From Verrucomicrobiia bacterium (GTDB taxonomy: Bacteria > Verrucomicrobiota > Verrucomicrobiia > Limisphaerales > CAIMTB01): a DNA stretch of 64,000 nucleotides. Under the pieces are notes generated by a model. It did no database searches. It was given only the letters and a program-made list of their open reading frames with translations, and had not been told where the DNA came from. The stretch lies in the NCBI GenBank assembly GCA_019634625.1, contig JAHCBA010000008.1, positions 62,001-126,000 on the forward strand, in the 5' to 3' direction. The position numbers and the translations under genes are program-made. Shown one piece after another: positions 46,211 through 54,838 of the stretch (position 1 is its first letter; each line of letters opens with the position of its first letter).

Positions 46211-47500
46211 TCAATTCAAGGGCACACCCCGCCGCAGGTAGGTGGGCTGGTCAAGGTTATTGCCGCGGCGAACCGTCGGTTCGCACTTCTCGAACCGCCC
46301 CTTGGTGATCACCTCGAACGGAAGCTGGACCTGTTGCGGCTTCTTGCGGCGACCCCGTCCGGCCCCGCCCCCTTGCGCCATGACCTGCCGCGCCAGGTCC
46401 GGTGTCAATTCCGGCGCCGGCGGCACCAGGTGGCGCATCGGACCGGAACCCTCCCCCTCCCGCGGCGCACCAATGGCGGCCGGCAGGGACACCGTGCGGA
46501 TGGGATCCTCGGCCGTCTCGTGGATCACCAACTGCCGCGTCGAGGCAAGGACCGACAAGGTGAGCCGGTCTGATTCGGTCTCGGTCAGGGAGGCCCCCAC
46601 GACCACCCTCGCGCCTTCGGCCTGCCGGTTGAGTTCATCCATGATGCGCCGGATCTCCGCCATCCCGAGGTCCGCACCGGCATCGAAGCTGACCAGGAGC
46701 GATTCCGCCCGGCGGAGGGTCTCCCCACGGGCCAGAAGCGGATGGGCCATCAATCCTTCGAGGGCGCGCTCCGCACGTTCCGGCCCCCCGGCCGTCACCC
46801 GGGCGAAGGCGCTCTCGAGGTTGGGTCCGCGCAGAACCGAACACAGGTCGGCATAGGACACATTGAGCAGCCCCGGACGGGTCAGCAGGTTCCAGACGCA
46901 GAGCACGGCGTCCCGGATGTGCTCGCGACTGGCCTCGAAGGCCCCGAGCAGCGTGGTGCGATCGTCCGACAACGCCAGCAGCTTCTCGGCGGGCAGACAC
47001 AACACGCCATCCGCGACGGTCTTCAACCGGTACAGCCCGGCCAGCGCCTGCTGCTGGCGGCGGGAACCCTCGCAGGCGAAGGGAAGCGAGACGAAGGCGA
47101 ACACCGAGGCGCCCGTCTCGCGAGCCACCCGTGCCACCACCGGCGCAATCCCGGTACCGCTTCCCCCACCCAGCCCGGCGAGGAGAAAGACCAGCCCGTG
47201 CCCGTCGCACAACGCCCGCAGGGCCGGCACCTCATCGTCGGCCGCCGCCCGCGCCAGATCCGGATCGCCGCCCGCCCCGAAGCCCCGCGTCAACCGCGCC
47301 CCGACAAAGACCTTGTCCTCCCACGGGAGCTGCTCCACCGCGACGGCATCGCCATCCAGCGCCGCGAACGAGAACCCGGGATCGCCCGCGGCCTGAAGCG
47401 CGGCCGCCATTTCGGCCCCGGCCCGACCGATGGCGACCACCCGGGCCGAGGCGAAGGGAGTGGCGGACGTGGACGGGATCGGGCGGGGGCCGGGATTCAT
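46211..47500 (-). CDS. ftsZ: Cell division protein FtsZ, divergent
   Basis: A 429-residue tubulin-like GTPase that builds the division ring. The G-box is GLGGGSGTG in place of the usual GGGTGTG; RGFGAGGDPDLARAAADDE matches the T3 region; the T7 loop reads NVSYADL, which keeps the second catalytic Asp. The glycine-rich N-terminal GVGGGG nucleotide loop is altered to IGRAGAEM. The C-terminal peptide DQPTYLRRG fits the FtsA-binding tail (D-x-P-x-[FY]-L-R). A basic linker (GRGRRKKPQQVQ) precedes it. Position after ftsQ-ftsA confirms the call. Confidence 0.92.
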   Translation of the reverse strand: MNPGPRPIPSTSATPFASARVVAIGRAGAEMAAALQAAGDPGFSFAALDGDAVAVEQLPWEDKVFVGARLTRGFGAGGDPDLARAAADDEVPALRALCDGHGLVFLLAGLGGGSGTGIAPVVARVARETGASVFAFVSLPFACEGSRRQQQALAGLYRLKTVADGVLCLPAEKLLALSDDRTTLLGAFEASREHIRDAVLCVWNLLTRPGLLNVSYADLCSVLRGPNLESAFARVTAGGPERAERALEGLMAHPLLARGETLRRAESLLVSFDAGADLGMAEIRRIMDELNRQAEGARVVVGASLTETESDRLTLSVLASTRQLVIHETAEDPIRTVSLPAAIGAPREGEGSGPMRHLVPPAPELTPDLARQVMAQGGGAGRGRRKKPQQVQLPFEVITKGRFEKCEPTVRRGNNLDQPTYLRRGVPLN

Positions 47501-47522
47501 GGGACCGGGACGGGTTGGGGTT

Positions 47523-48764
47523 CTAGACGAGGTTGGACATGAACCGGGTGGGCGACCACTGGGCGAGCCGTCGCAGGCGGCTGCGCTCGCCTTTGCGCCG
47601 CACCTGTCCGGCTCCGAACTTCAGCAGACCGATGGCGGTGGCGAACTCGGGCTGGTCGAGGGCGGAAGCCAGCCCGCTGATGCCGCGCGCGCTGCCGGGA
47701 AACGCCGGCAGCTCGAACACCCTCTCGGCCATTTCGACAATCCGCGGAATCCGGGCGCCCCCGCCGCAGAGATACACCCCGGACCGCAGATGGTTCATCC
47801 AGCCGGCCTGCTCGACCTCCTCCCGGATGATCTCGAAGGTCTCCTGCAACCGGAGGGACATGATGCAGCGGAGGTTCTCGATGTTGAGCGGGCGTTCGGG
47901 CAGCCCGAGTTCATTGTGCGGCGTGAACGTCAGGCCCCGCGCCGTCTCGTCAAACAGCGCGTCGCCGTGGTCGAGCTTCAGTTTCTCGGCCCGTCCCTGG
48001 GCCACCTTCAGCCCCAGCGCAATGTCCTGGGCGACGTGATCCCCGCCCACCGCCAGCACTCCCGTGTGCTTCACCACCCCGCGCGAATACACGACGTACT
48101 CGGTGGCGCCCGCCCCAAGGTCGATCACCAGGGAACCGAGTTCCTTCTGCTCCGCCGTCAGCACCGCCAGCGAACTCGCCAGCCCCGTGAACACGATGTC
48201 CTCCACGTCGAGATGCATCCCCTTCACCATCCGGATCGCGTTCTGAAACCGGTTCGTCCGCCCGTGAACCACATGCATCTCCACCTCCAGACGCCCCCCG
48301 ATCATCCCCGTCGGATCCCGGATCTCGTCCTGGTCGTCCACGCTGAAATGCTGCCGGATGGCATGCACCACGTAGTGCTCGGACGGGATGTTGATGGCCT
48401 TGGCGTTGCGGATGACGTCGTTGACATCGTCCTCCGCAATCTCGCGATCCCGGGACACGATCGGCTGGACGCCGCGATTGTTGAACCCGATGACGTGACC
48501 GCCCGAGACGCCGAGATACACCGAGCGGATCTCGACGTCGGCGGAATGCTCGGCCTCGGCGAGCGCCTGGCGCACATCCTCCTCCGCCAGGTGCGGCTCG
48601 ACGATCTCGGCCTTTCGCACACCGCGGGACGGGCTCTGGCCGATGCCGATGACGTTCAGGACGCCCTCGGAATTGATCTCGCCAACGATGGCGCAGACCT
48701 TGGCCGTGCCGATTTCGAGCCCGACGATGAGCGGGCGCCGTTCGAGGAAGCGGAAGTCAAACAT
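47523..48764 (-). CDS. ftsA: Cell division protein FtsA
   Basis: A 413-residue actin-like protein that tethers FtsZ to the membrane. Motifs: IVGLEIGTAKVCAIVGE (phosphate 1), SLVIDLGAGATEYVVYSRG (phosphate 2), LRSGVYLCGGGARIPRI (adenosine). The last residues (RLAQWSPTRFMSNLV) can form the membrane-targeting amphipathic helix. ATG 48764 overlaps the ftsQ end by 8 bp; the ftsZ gene follows after 22 bp. Confidence 0.96.
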   Translation of the reverse strand: MFDFRFLERRPLIVGLEIGTAKVCAIVGEINSEGVLNVIGIGQSPSRGVRKAEIVEPHLAEEDVRQALAEAEHSADVEIRSVYLGVSGGHVIGFNNRGVQPIVSRDREIAEDDVNDVIRNAKAINIPSEHYVVHAIRQHFSVDDQDEIRDPTGMIGGRLEVEMHVVHGRTNRFQNAIRMVKGMHLDVEDIVFTGLASSLAVLTAEQKELGSLVIDLGAGATEYVVYSRGVVKHTGVLAVGGDHVAQDIALGLKVAQGRAEKLKLDHGDALFDETARGLTFTPHNELGLPERPLNIENLRCIMSLRLQETFEIIREEVEQAGWMNHLRSGVYLCGGGARIPRIVEMAERVFELPAFPGSARGISGLASALDQPEFATAIGLLKFGAGQVRRKGERSRLRRLAQWSPTRFMSNLV

Positions 48765-49722
48765 GGCGGGGCGGGGACCTCTTGGGTTTGGCCGGGCGGG
48801 GTGGGGGCGATTCGGGAGAAACCGCGTTCGTGCGCCACCGCACGGGCAGGTTGTTGGTGATCGACAGATCGAGCGACGCAGCGACCAGGCCATGACGCTC
48901 TCCGTAGTCGTGAATGCTGCGCCAGTGCCTCATCTGGCGCTCGAAATCGAACGTGGCGAAGGTCACTTCCGTGCCCTGGCGCAACATCCCCGTCAGCAGG
49001 TGCGATCCGCTGACATCCACGCGATCAAGGTCCACCAGGGGATACAGGGAGGACCATTCGTAGGCGCGGATCAATTCCAGCGCGGCATGCGCCATCCGGT
49101 GCCGCAGAACCTGGCCCGGAATCACCGGGTACCCGTCCAACCCCACCAGTTGCGGCAGAAAACTGAAGTCGATCGACTCCCCCGGCTTGACCCACTCGCG
49201 CCTCAGCGGCGGCAGGACGAATCCCGCGGCGTCGAGGTAGTTGGTCTCCGGCCACGCCCGGCCATCCCCGACGCTGAACCGCCACACCACCACCTGCGCC
49301 ACCGGCTCCCGTTCCCAGACCGTCAGGCGGATGCCGTCCGGCCGATGGGCCTCGACATCCGCCCAGGCAATCCACGGGTTCAACTCGAGGTCGTACCGCA
49401 CGCGGTCAAGATCGAGCGCCAGCAGGTTCTGCCCCGGATGGACGTTGGCCCATTGCCGGATCTGATCCGGTCGCAACCGTCCTTCATGGCGCAGTTCCAG
49501 GCGCCGGATGGCATACGCCTCGTTGCTGTAAACGAACCGGTCCAGAGCCCACTGATACCCCTGCCACAGCAACACCCCGCCAGTTGCCGTCCCGGCCACC
49601 ACGCTCACGGCGGTGGTCAATGCCCGCATCCGCCCGCGACGGGCGTCCCGGGACCGCATCTTCACTTCAAGGACCGCCTCCCGCCCGACCCGGCGGTTCC
49701 TGCCTTTGCGCTTAAACCACAC
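48757..49722 (-). CDS. ftsQ: Cell division protein FtsQ/DivIB
   Basis: A 321-residue bitopic divisome protein. A basic cytoplasmic N-terminus precedes one membrane segment (LTTAVSVVAGTATGGVLLW), then a POTRA domain (IRRLELRHEGRLRPDQIRQW), the beta domain (LNPWIAWADVEAHRPDGI) and a Pro/Lys-rich tail. The GTG at 49722 is chosen because AGGAAGGGGG lies directly upstream; a GTG at 49740 lacks that spacing. Both starts lie near the ddl stop (49712), so the genes overlap. Confidence 0.88.
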   Translation of the reverse strand: MWFKRKGRNRRVGREAVLEVKMRSRDARRGRMRALTTAVSVVAGTATGGVLLWQGYQWALDRFVYSNEAYAIRRLELRHEGRLRPDQIRQWANVHPGQNLLALDLDRVRYDLELNPWIAWADVEAHRPDGIRLTVWEREPVAQVVVWRFSVGDGRAWPETNYLDAAGFVLPPLRREWVKPGESIDFSFLPQLVGLDGYPVIPGQVLRHRMAHAALELIRAYEWSSLYPLVDLDRVDVSGSHLLTGMLRQGTEVTFATFDFERQMRHWRSIHDYGERHGLVAASLDLSITNNLPVRWRTNAVSPESPPPRPAKPKRSPPRHV

Positions 49723-50635
49723 GCGCCCCCCCTTCCTCACGACGTCGCCACGCGAACTCCACCATCCTCCGGCAAAGGTCCGCGAAACCTATCCCCGCCG
49801 CCGCCGCCGCCTTGGGCAGCAGACTCGTCTCCGTCATGCCCGGCAGCGTGTTCACCTCCAGAACGACCGGCTCCCCGCCAGGCCGCACCATGGCGTCGAT
49901 CCGGCCGTAGTCCCGTCCCCCCACCGCCCGGAAGGCACCCAGCGCCGCCTCCTGGAGGCGCTGGGTCGTCCCGTCATCGAACGGCGCCGGACACAAGTAC
50001 CCGGTCGCGCCCGGCGTGTACTTGTTCCGGTAATCGTAAACCCCCTCGTTCGGCCGGATCTCCACCACCGGCAGGGCCCGGTCCCCGAGTATCCCCACGG
50101 TGATCTCGCGACCGCCAATCCGCTCTTCCACCAGAGCCTCGGTGTCGTGCTCCAGGCACGCGGCCAGCGCCGCCGGCCACTCGTTCTCCCGATCCACAAA
50201 CCTCAGCCCGACACTCGATCCCTGCCGCACCGGCTTGAGGACCACCGGGGGACGCCACCCCGCCGGCCACGGCGCACGGGAGTCGGTGACGGTCAAAAAC
50301 GGCGCGGTGGGCACGCCCGCCTCCTGGAGCCGCCGCTTGGTCAGGACCTTGTCGAACGCCACCCGGCTGGCGTCCGCCCCGCACCCCGTGTAGGCCATGC
50401 CCTGCGCATCCAGGACCGCCTGGACCGTGCCGTCCTCCCCCCAGGTCCCGTGCAGGGCCAGGAACACCACCTCCGTCCCCGCCGGAATCCGCCAGTCGCC
50501 CACCGGATCCACCTCGGTCACCGTGAACCCCGCCGACCGCAGCGCTCCGGCCACCGCCGCCCCCGACCGAAGCGACACCTCGCGTTCCGAAGAGGGTCCT
50601 CCCAGCAAGACACAGATGTTTCGCGGCTCGCTCAT
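49712..50635 (-). CDS. ddl: D-alanine--D-alanine ligase
   Basis: A 307-residue ATP-grasp ligase that makes the D-Ala-D-Ala dipeptide. Motifs: LLGGPSSEREVSLRSG, ALHGTWGEDGTVQ, VLKPVRQGSSVGL and LEVNTLPGMTETSLLP, with the metal-binding Glu and Asn. Its ATG overlaps the murB stop as ATGA (50632-50635). Confidence 0.97.
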   Translation of the reverse strand: MSEPRNICVLLGGPSSEREVSLRSGAAVAGALRSAGFTVTEVDPVGDWRIPAGTEVVFLALHGTWGEDGTVQAVLDAQGMAYTGCGADASRVAFDKVLTKRRLQEAGVPTAPFLTVTDSRAPWPAGWRPPVVLKPVRQGSSVGLRFVDRENEWPAALAACLEHDTEALVEERIGGREITVGILGDRALPVVEIRPNEGVYDYRNKYTPGATGYLCPAPFDDGTTQRLQEAALGAFRAVGGRDYGRIDAMVRPGGEPVVLEVNTLPGMTETSLLPKAAAAAGIGFADLCRRMVEFAWRRREEGGARVV

Positions 50636-51594
50636 TCGCCCAGAATCTCCACCTCCGTCTGCAGTTCGATGCCCCGTTCCTCCCGCGCCCGGCAACGAAT
50701 CCGGTCGATCAGCGCCAGCACATCCGCCGCCGTGGCGCCGCCTTCGTTGATGATGAAGTTCCCGTGCACGGTCGAGACCGACGCCCCGCCAATCCGTGTC
50801 CCCTTGAGGCCCAGTTCATCGATCAACCGGCCGGCCGGGATCCCCGCCGGGTTCTTGAAGATGCATCCCGCACTCGATTGCGGTGGCTGGCTGGCCCACC
50901 GCCGCTCGTTCAACTCCCGCATCCGCCCCGCCACCGCCTCCGGCGATGACGGTTCCCCCCGAAAAACAGCCCCGACAGCAATGCACTCCCGAAACAGGTC
51001 GCACCGGCGGTAGGCCGCGGGAACCTCCGAGGCCGGCCGGTCTTCAAACCGCCCCTCCCGATGGAGAACCCGGATCGACTCGACGCATCGGAAGGTGTCC
51101 GACTCCCACGCTCCGGCATTCATCCGCAACGCCCCACCCACGCTCCCCGGGATGCCTCCCAGAAACTCCAGCCCCGCCAACCCGGCCCGCTGGGCCGCAC
51201 CGGCCAGATCCTTGAGGCGCACTCCCGCCCCCGCCACCAAGCGGCGTTCCTCGACACGGATCTCCGCAAAGGCCGGCCGGCACAGATTCAGCACCAACCC
51301 CCGCACCCCGCCGTCGCGAACCAGCAGATTCGATCCACGCCCGATCACGCGCCACGGAACCCCCAGTCGGTCCGCCTCGCCCACCGCATACGCCAGATCC
51401 GCCTCACCCCCCGGTTCCACCAGCACGTCGGCCACCCCGCCCACCCGCATGGTGGTCCGCCGGGCCAGCGGTTCGTCCGTCCACATCCCGGCCGCCGCCG
51501 TCAATCCGGCCCTCAGCCGGGCCGCCAGCGCTTCCGTCGCCGATCGAACAGCCACCCCGCAGTCTGGAATTGGGATCGGAGCGGAAGTCGTCAT
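50632..51594 (-). CDS. murB: UDP-N-acetylmuramate dehydrogenase
   Basis: A 320-residue FAD enzyme that reduces UDP-GlcNAc-enolpyruvate to UDP-MurNAc. FAD-site words: RTTMRVGGVADVLVEPGGE, VIGRGSNLLVRDGG and LEFLGGIPGSVGGALRMNAG. The proton-donor Ser region is SAGCIFKNPAG and the C-terminal Glu region is VSTVHGNFIIN. The ATG overlaps the murG stop (ATGA, 51591-51594). Usually murC precedes murB in this cluster; it does not here. Confidence 0.96.
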   Translation of the reverse strand: MTTSAPIPIPDCGVAVRSATEALAARLRAGLTAAAGMWTDEPLARRTTMRVGGVADVLVEPGGEADLAYAVGEADRLGVPWRVIGRGSNLLVRDGGVRGLVLNLCRPAFAEIRVEERRLVAGAGVRLKDLAGAAQRAGLAGLEFLGGIPGSVGGALRMNAGAWESDTFRCVESIRVLHREGRFEDRPASEVPAAYRRCDLFRECIAVGAVFRGEPSSPEAVAGRMRELNERRWASQPPQSSAGCIFKNPAGIPAGRLIDELGLKGTRIGGASVSTVHGNFIINEGGATAADVLALIDRIRCRAREERGIELQTEVEILGE

Positions 51595-52772
51595 GCAGGG
51601 GTCGGATGTCGATCCAGTACCGTCGCCGGAAGCTCGGGAGCGCCCCGGCCGGAATCCGATTCGCACGCCCACTCGTACAGGTCGTTGGCCAGGTGCAGGT
51701 CGGCATCCGGACGGTGCCACGCCGCCACGCCATCCCGCAGGCCGGCGCGTCCCCGGGCATCCTCGAACCACCGGACAATCTCGGCCCCCAGCCGGTCCGG
51801 AGTCGCCGCCGATTCGTCGAGCCAGACCGCCCCGCCGCTGCGCGCCACCGCCCGCGCGTTGGCCCGCTGGTGATCGTCGGCGGCATGCGGATACGGCAGC
51901 AGAATGGCCGGCACCCGCAACGCGGCAAACTCCGCCAGCGACGACGCCCCGGCCCGGGACACCGCCAGATCCGCCGCGCCCAATGCCAGGTCCATCTCGG
52001 TGAGAAAGGCCCGCACCACCGCCCGCGCACCCATCGTCCGGCAGGCCTCGCGAACCGTCGCCTCATCCCGCGCCCCGGTGAGGTGCAGGACCTGGAGATC
52101 GGGCAACCGCGAGAGAACCCGCGGCAGCGCCGCCACCACCCGGCGGTTGATCCCCGACGCCCCCTGGCTCCCGCCCATCACCAGCAATACCGGCGCATCC
52201 GCCAGCAGGCCCAAGGCCGACCGGCAGGCGCCAGGATCCAGGTCCGGATTCCGAAATGCCTCGCGAACCGGCATGCCCACCACCCGGGCCTCGCCCGGAC
52301 CCGGCAGACGTTCCAGGGCTTCCGGAAAGAAGACATACCGTCGGTGGGCCCAGCGGGACACCCAGCGGTTCGCGCGTCCCGGAATGGCATTCGCCTCATG
52401 CAACGCGACACGGATGCCCAACCGCTGCCCGGCCAGCGCCGGAGGCGCCCCGGTGAAACTCCCCATCGACAGCACCGCCCGCGGCGGCGTCTGCCGGAAC
52501 TCCGCCCGGGCACGGCGGTAAGAACCGCGGAACCGCAGCGCGAAGGTCAGCACACCGCGCAGGGAGAAACCCACCCCCGGCAGCGTCACCACCCGGAACC
52601 GCCGGTCATACTCGACCGCCCGCCGGTCCACCGCCTTGTCCGCCACCAGCAGCGTCACCTCGGCCCCCCGCTCCAGCAGCCGTTCCCCGACCGCCAGACC
52701 CGGGTACAAGTGCCCGCCGGTTCCACCGCAGGCGATCGCGATCCGGCATGGCGCTGGTCCGTTCCTGTTCAC
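51591..52772 (-). CDS. murG: Undecaprenyl-PP-MurNAc-pentapeptide GlcNAc transferase
   Basis: A 393-residue GT28 glycosyltransferase that turns lipid I into lipid II at the inner membrane face. The N-terminal glycine loop IACGGTGGHLYPG, the second loop VMGGSQGASGINR and the donor site SRAGASSLAEFAAL are present. It starts with GTG inside a GTGA overlap with the ftsW stop (52769-52772). The C-terminal tail is somewhat longer than usual. Confidence 0.96.
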   Translation of the reverse strand: MNRNGPAPCRIAIACGGTGGHLYPGLAVGERLLERGAEVTLLVADKAVDRRAVEYDRRFRVVTLPGVGFSLRGVLTFALRFRGSYRRARAEFRQTPPRAVLSMGSFTGAPPALAGQRLGIRVALHEANAIPGRANRWVSRWAHRRYVFFPEALERLPGPGEARVVGMPVREAFRNPDLDPGACRSALGLLADAPVLLVMGGSQGASGINRRVVAALPRVLSRLPDLQVLHLTGARDEATVREACRTMGARAVVRAFLTEMDLALGAADLAVSRAGASSLAEFAALRVPAILLPYPHAADDHQRANARAVARSGGAVWLDESAATPDRLGAEIVRWFEDARGRAGLRDGVAAWHRPDADLHLANDLYEWACESDSGRGAPELPATVLDRHPTPA

Positions 52773-53905
52773 GCGTTTTGCAGGGCGGACGCCTCGCGGT
52801 CCTCCGATTGAGGCAGGAACTCGGCCCCCTCCTCGCGGGCGGCCCTCAGGGCCACGTTGATGAGAAGACCCACCAGGGCCAGCATCGTGACCAGACACGA
52901 ACCGCCATAGCTGACAAAGGGAAGCGCCAGGCCCTTGTTGGGAATCGAGCCGGTGGTCACCGCAATGTTGAACGCCGCCTGCATCCCCACCAACACCGCG
53001 ATCCCGTACGCAATCATCGACCCGTAAAAGTCCGGCGCCCGCCGGGCAATGCTCAGCGCCGCCAGGGAAAACGCCAGATAGGCCGCCAGGATCGGCAGCG
53101 TCACCCGCAACCCCAGCTCCTCCCCGATCACCGAGAAGATGAAGTCCGTCGGCTGCTCAGGCACAAACCCCGCCTTGTGAATCCCATTCCCCAGTCCGCG
53201 CCCCACCGTCCCCCCCGACCCGATCGCCACCTTCGATTGCTCGGACTGATGGGCCAGCGTCTCGGCAAAGCGTTCCGGGTGAAAATGCGCCTCGAATCGC
53301 CGCCACCGAACCGGGTCCGTCACCAGGTAGGCCCCCAGCAGCACCACCACGATGATCCCGGCCGGCACCAGATGCCGGAGCCGCGTCCCCGCCGCAAACA
53401 ACATCGCCGTCGCCAACCCCGCCAGCAGCGCCGTCGTCCCCAGATCCTTGCCCAACAGCACCAGGCCCAGGATCAGACTGATGACCACACCCGGCACCAG
53501 CAGGCCATACTGCAGTTCCGCCATGCGCCGGCGGCACGAGTGGGCATACGAGGCGATGGCCAGGATCAACGCCACCTTGGCCAGTTCCGACGGCTGCACC
53601 GTCACCGGACCCACCTGCAACCAGCGCCAGGCGCCCTTGATCGGCTCCCCCACCCCGGGCGTGCGCGCCAACACCAGCAATACCGCCACCACGCCCAGCA
53701 GCCCGTACGAGAGCAGCCGCGTCCGCCGGTAATCCACCGCCGCCGCCACGGCGCACACCCCCAGACCGATCAGCAGCCACCAGCCTTGCTGGTAAAAGAA
53801 ATGAAGCCCCTTGGGATGATGCATCCCGATGCTGTGAAGCATGGTGAGCCCCAGGATCACCAGCAGTCCCACGACAACCGTCACGGTTCCGATGGCCAGG
53901 CGCAT
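52769..53905 (-). CDS. ftsW: Peptidoglycan glycosyltransferase FtsW (SEDS family)
   Basis: A 378-residue polytopic membrane enzyme that polymerises lipid II at the septum with the FtsI transpeptidase. SEDS words: VQPSELAKVALILA, EQPTDFIFSVIGEELGL and NKGLALPFVSYGGSCLV. About ten membrane helices are predicted by eye. The ATG at 53905 begins a membrane helix. It lies 37 bp after the LysM gene. Confidence 0.96.
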   Translation of the reverse strand: MRLAIGTVTVVVGLLVILGLTMLHSIGMHHPKGLHFFYQQGWWLLIGLGVCAVAAAVDYRRTRLLSYGLLGVVAVLLVLARTPGVGEPIKGAWRWLQVGPVTVQPSELAKVALILAIASYAHSCRRRMAELQYGLLVPGVVISLILGLVLLGKDLGTTALLAGLATAMLFAAGTRLRHLVPAGIIVVVLLGAYLVTDPVRWRRFEAHFHPERFAETLAHQSEQSKVAIGSGGTVGRGLGNGIHKAGFVPEQPTDFIFSVIGEELGLRVTLPILAAYLAFSLAALSIARRAPDFYGSMIAYGIAVLVGMQAAFNIAVTTGSIPNKGLALPFVSYGGSCLVTMLALVGLLINVALRAAREEGAEFLPQSEDREASALQNA

Positions 53906-53942
53906 GATCAGGCGAAACGAGGGATCCGAAGACCCAAGGCGA

Positions 53943-54758
53943 CTAGTAAGACCTCCCGCCCCCCGAGGTCCCCGATGTCGTCGGGGCCTTGGGCGGGATG
54001 ATCAGCCGCTGGTTGGGAAGGATCCGGTCCCCCCGGATGTTGTTCGCAGTCCGGAGGGCGTTCACGGTCACCCCGTGCTTCGAGGCGATACGGGACAGCG
54101 TGTCCCCCGACCTCACCACGTACTCCGACCCCCCGGGCGGCACCGGGGGCGCAGCGGGCGCGGACGCGCGAGGGGCGCTGGGCGGCGCCGCCGGCGGAAT
54201 CTTCAGACGGTCGTCGATCTTCAGAGCCCGCGGCTGCACCCCGGGATTCGCATCCATGATCGCCTTCTCCGAAACGCCGTACTTCCTCGCCAGCGCTCCG
54301 ATGGTGTCACCCCTCTGGATCACATGCTCGGTGGCCGGGATGGTCGGAGGCGGAAGGATCGACGGCGGCGGGATCCGCAGCGGCGGCGGCTCCGAGTAGG
54401 ACGGGATCGAAGGCGGCACTTCGACGGCAGGAGGAATCGCGGGAGGCACCTGGCTGTACGACGGCGGGCGGTACGGTTCCGGGTCGATCGGCGGAGGCGG
54501 GCTGCCGGCCCCCAGGGTGTCGCCGGGGAAACTCGAGAAATAGTTGGTGTCATGCAGCGGCGGCAGGGTGGTCACCCGGTTCGTCGGAGAATCGCCCGCA
54601 CCCGACCCGGTGTTGTTGTTGCAGCCTTGCAGCAACAGCCCGCCAATGAAGACGACGTGCAGGATCAGGATGGTGAGAATGGTGAAGCGGATCCGCGACT
54701 TGGGCGCGGAGGCGCCTTCCAGGGCGTCCTGGGGAACCAGTGGGTTCGGGGTGCTCAT
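53943..54758 (-). CDS. LysM-domain lipoprotein inserted in the dcw cluster
   Basis: A 271-residue envelope protein. Residues 22-47 form a membrane-like signal (RFTILTILILHVVFIGGLLL) ending in the lipobox-like LQGC. A proline-rich spacer (about 70-150) leads to LysM 1 (EHVIQRGDTIGALARKYGVS) and LysM 2 (EYVVRSGDTLSRIASKHGVT), joined by a Pro/Ala linker. LysM binds peptidoglycan glycan strands, so it may link septal synthesis enzymes to the wall. It sits between murD and ftsW, where no gene is usual. Confidence 0.87.
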   Translation of the reverse strand: MSTPNPLVPQDALEGASAPKSRIRFTILTILILHVVFIGGLLLQGCNNNTGSGAGDSPTNRVTTLPPLHDTNYFSSFPGDTLGAGSPPPPIDPEPYRPPSYSQVPPAIPPAVEVPPSIPSYSEPPPLRIPPPSILPPPTIPATEHVIQRGDTIGALARKYGVSEKAIMDANPGVQPRALKIDDRLKIPPAAPPSAPRASAPAAPPVPPGGSEYVVRSGDTLSRIASKHGVTVNALRTANNIRGDRILPNQRLIIPPKAPTTSGTSGGGRSY

Positions 54759-54838
54759 GTTCGGGGTGCGATGATCAGGGTTGGATCCGGGCTCGGTGGC
54801 AAGAAGTTCGGGATGCACGCTCGTGGTTTCAGTGGCTT

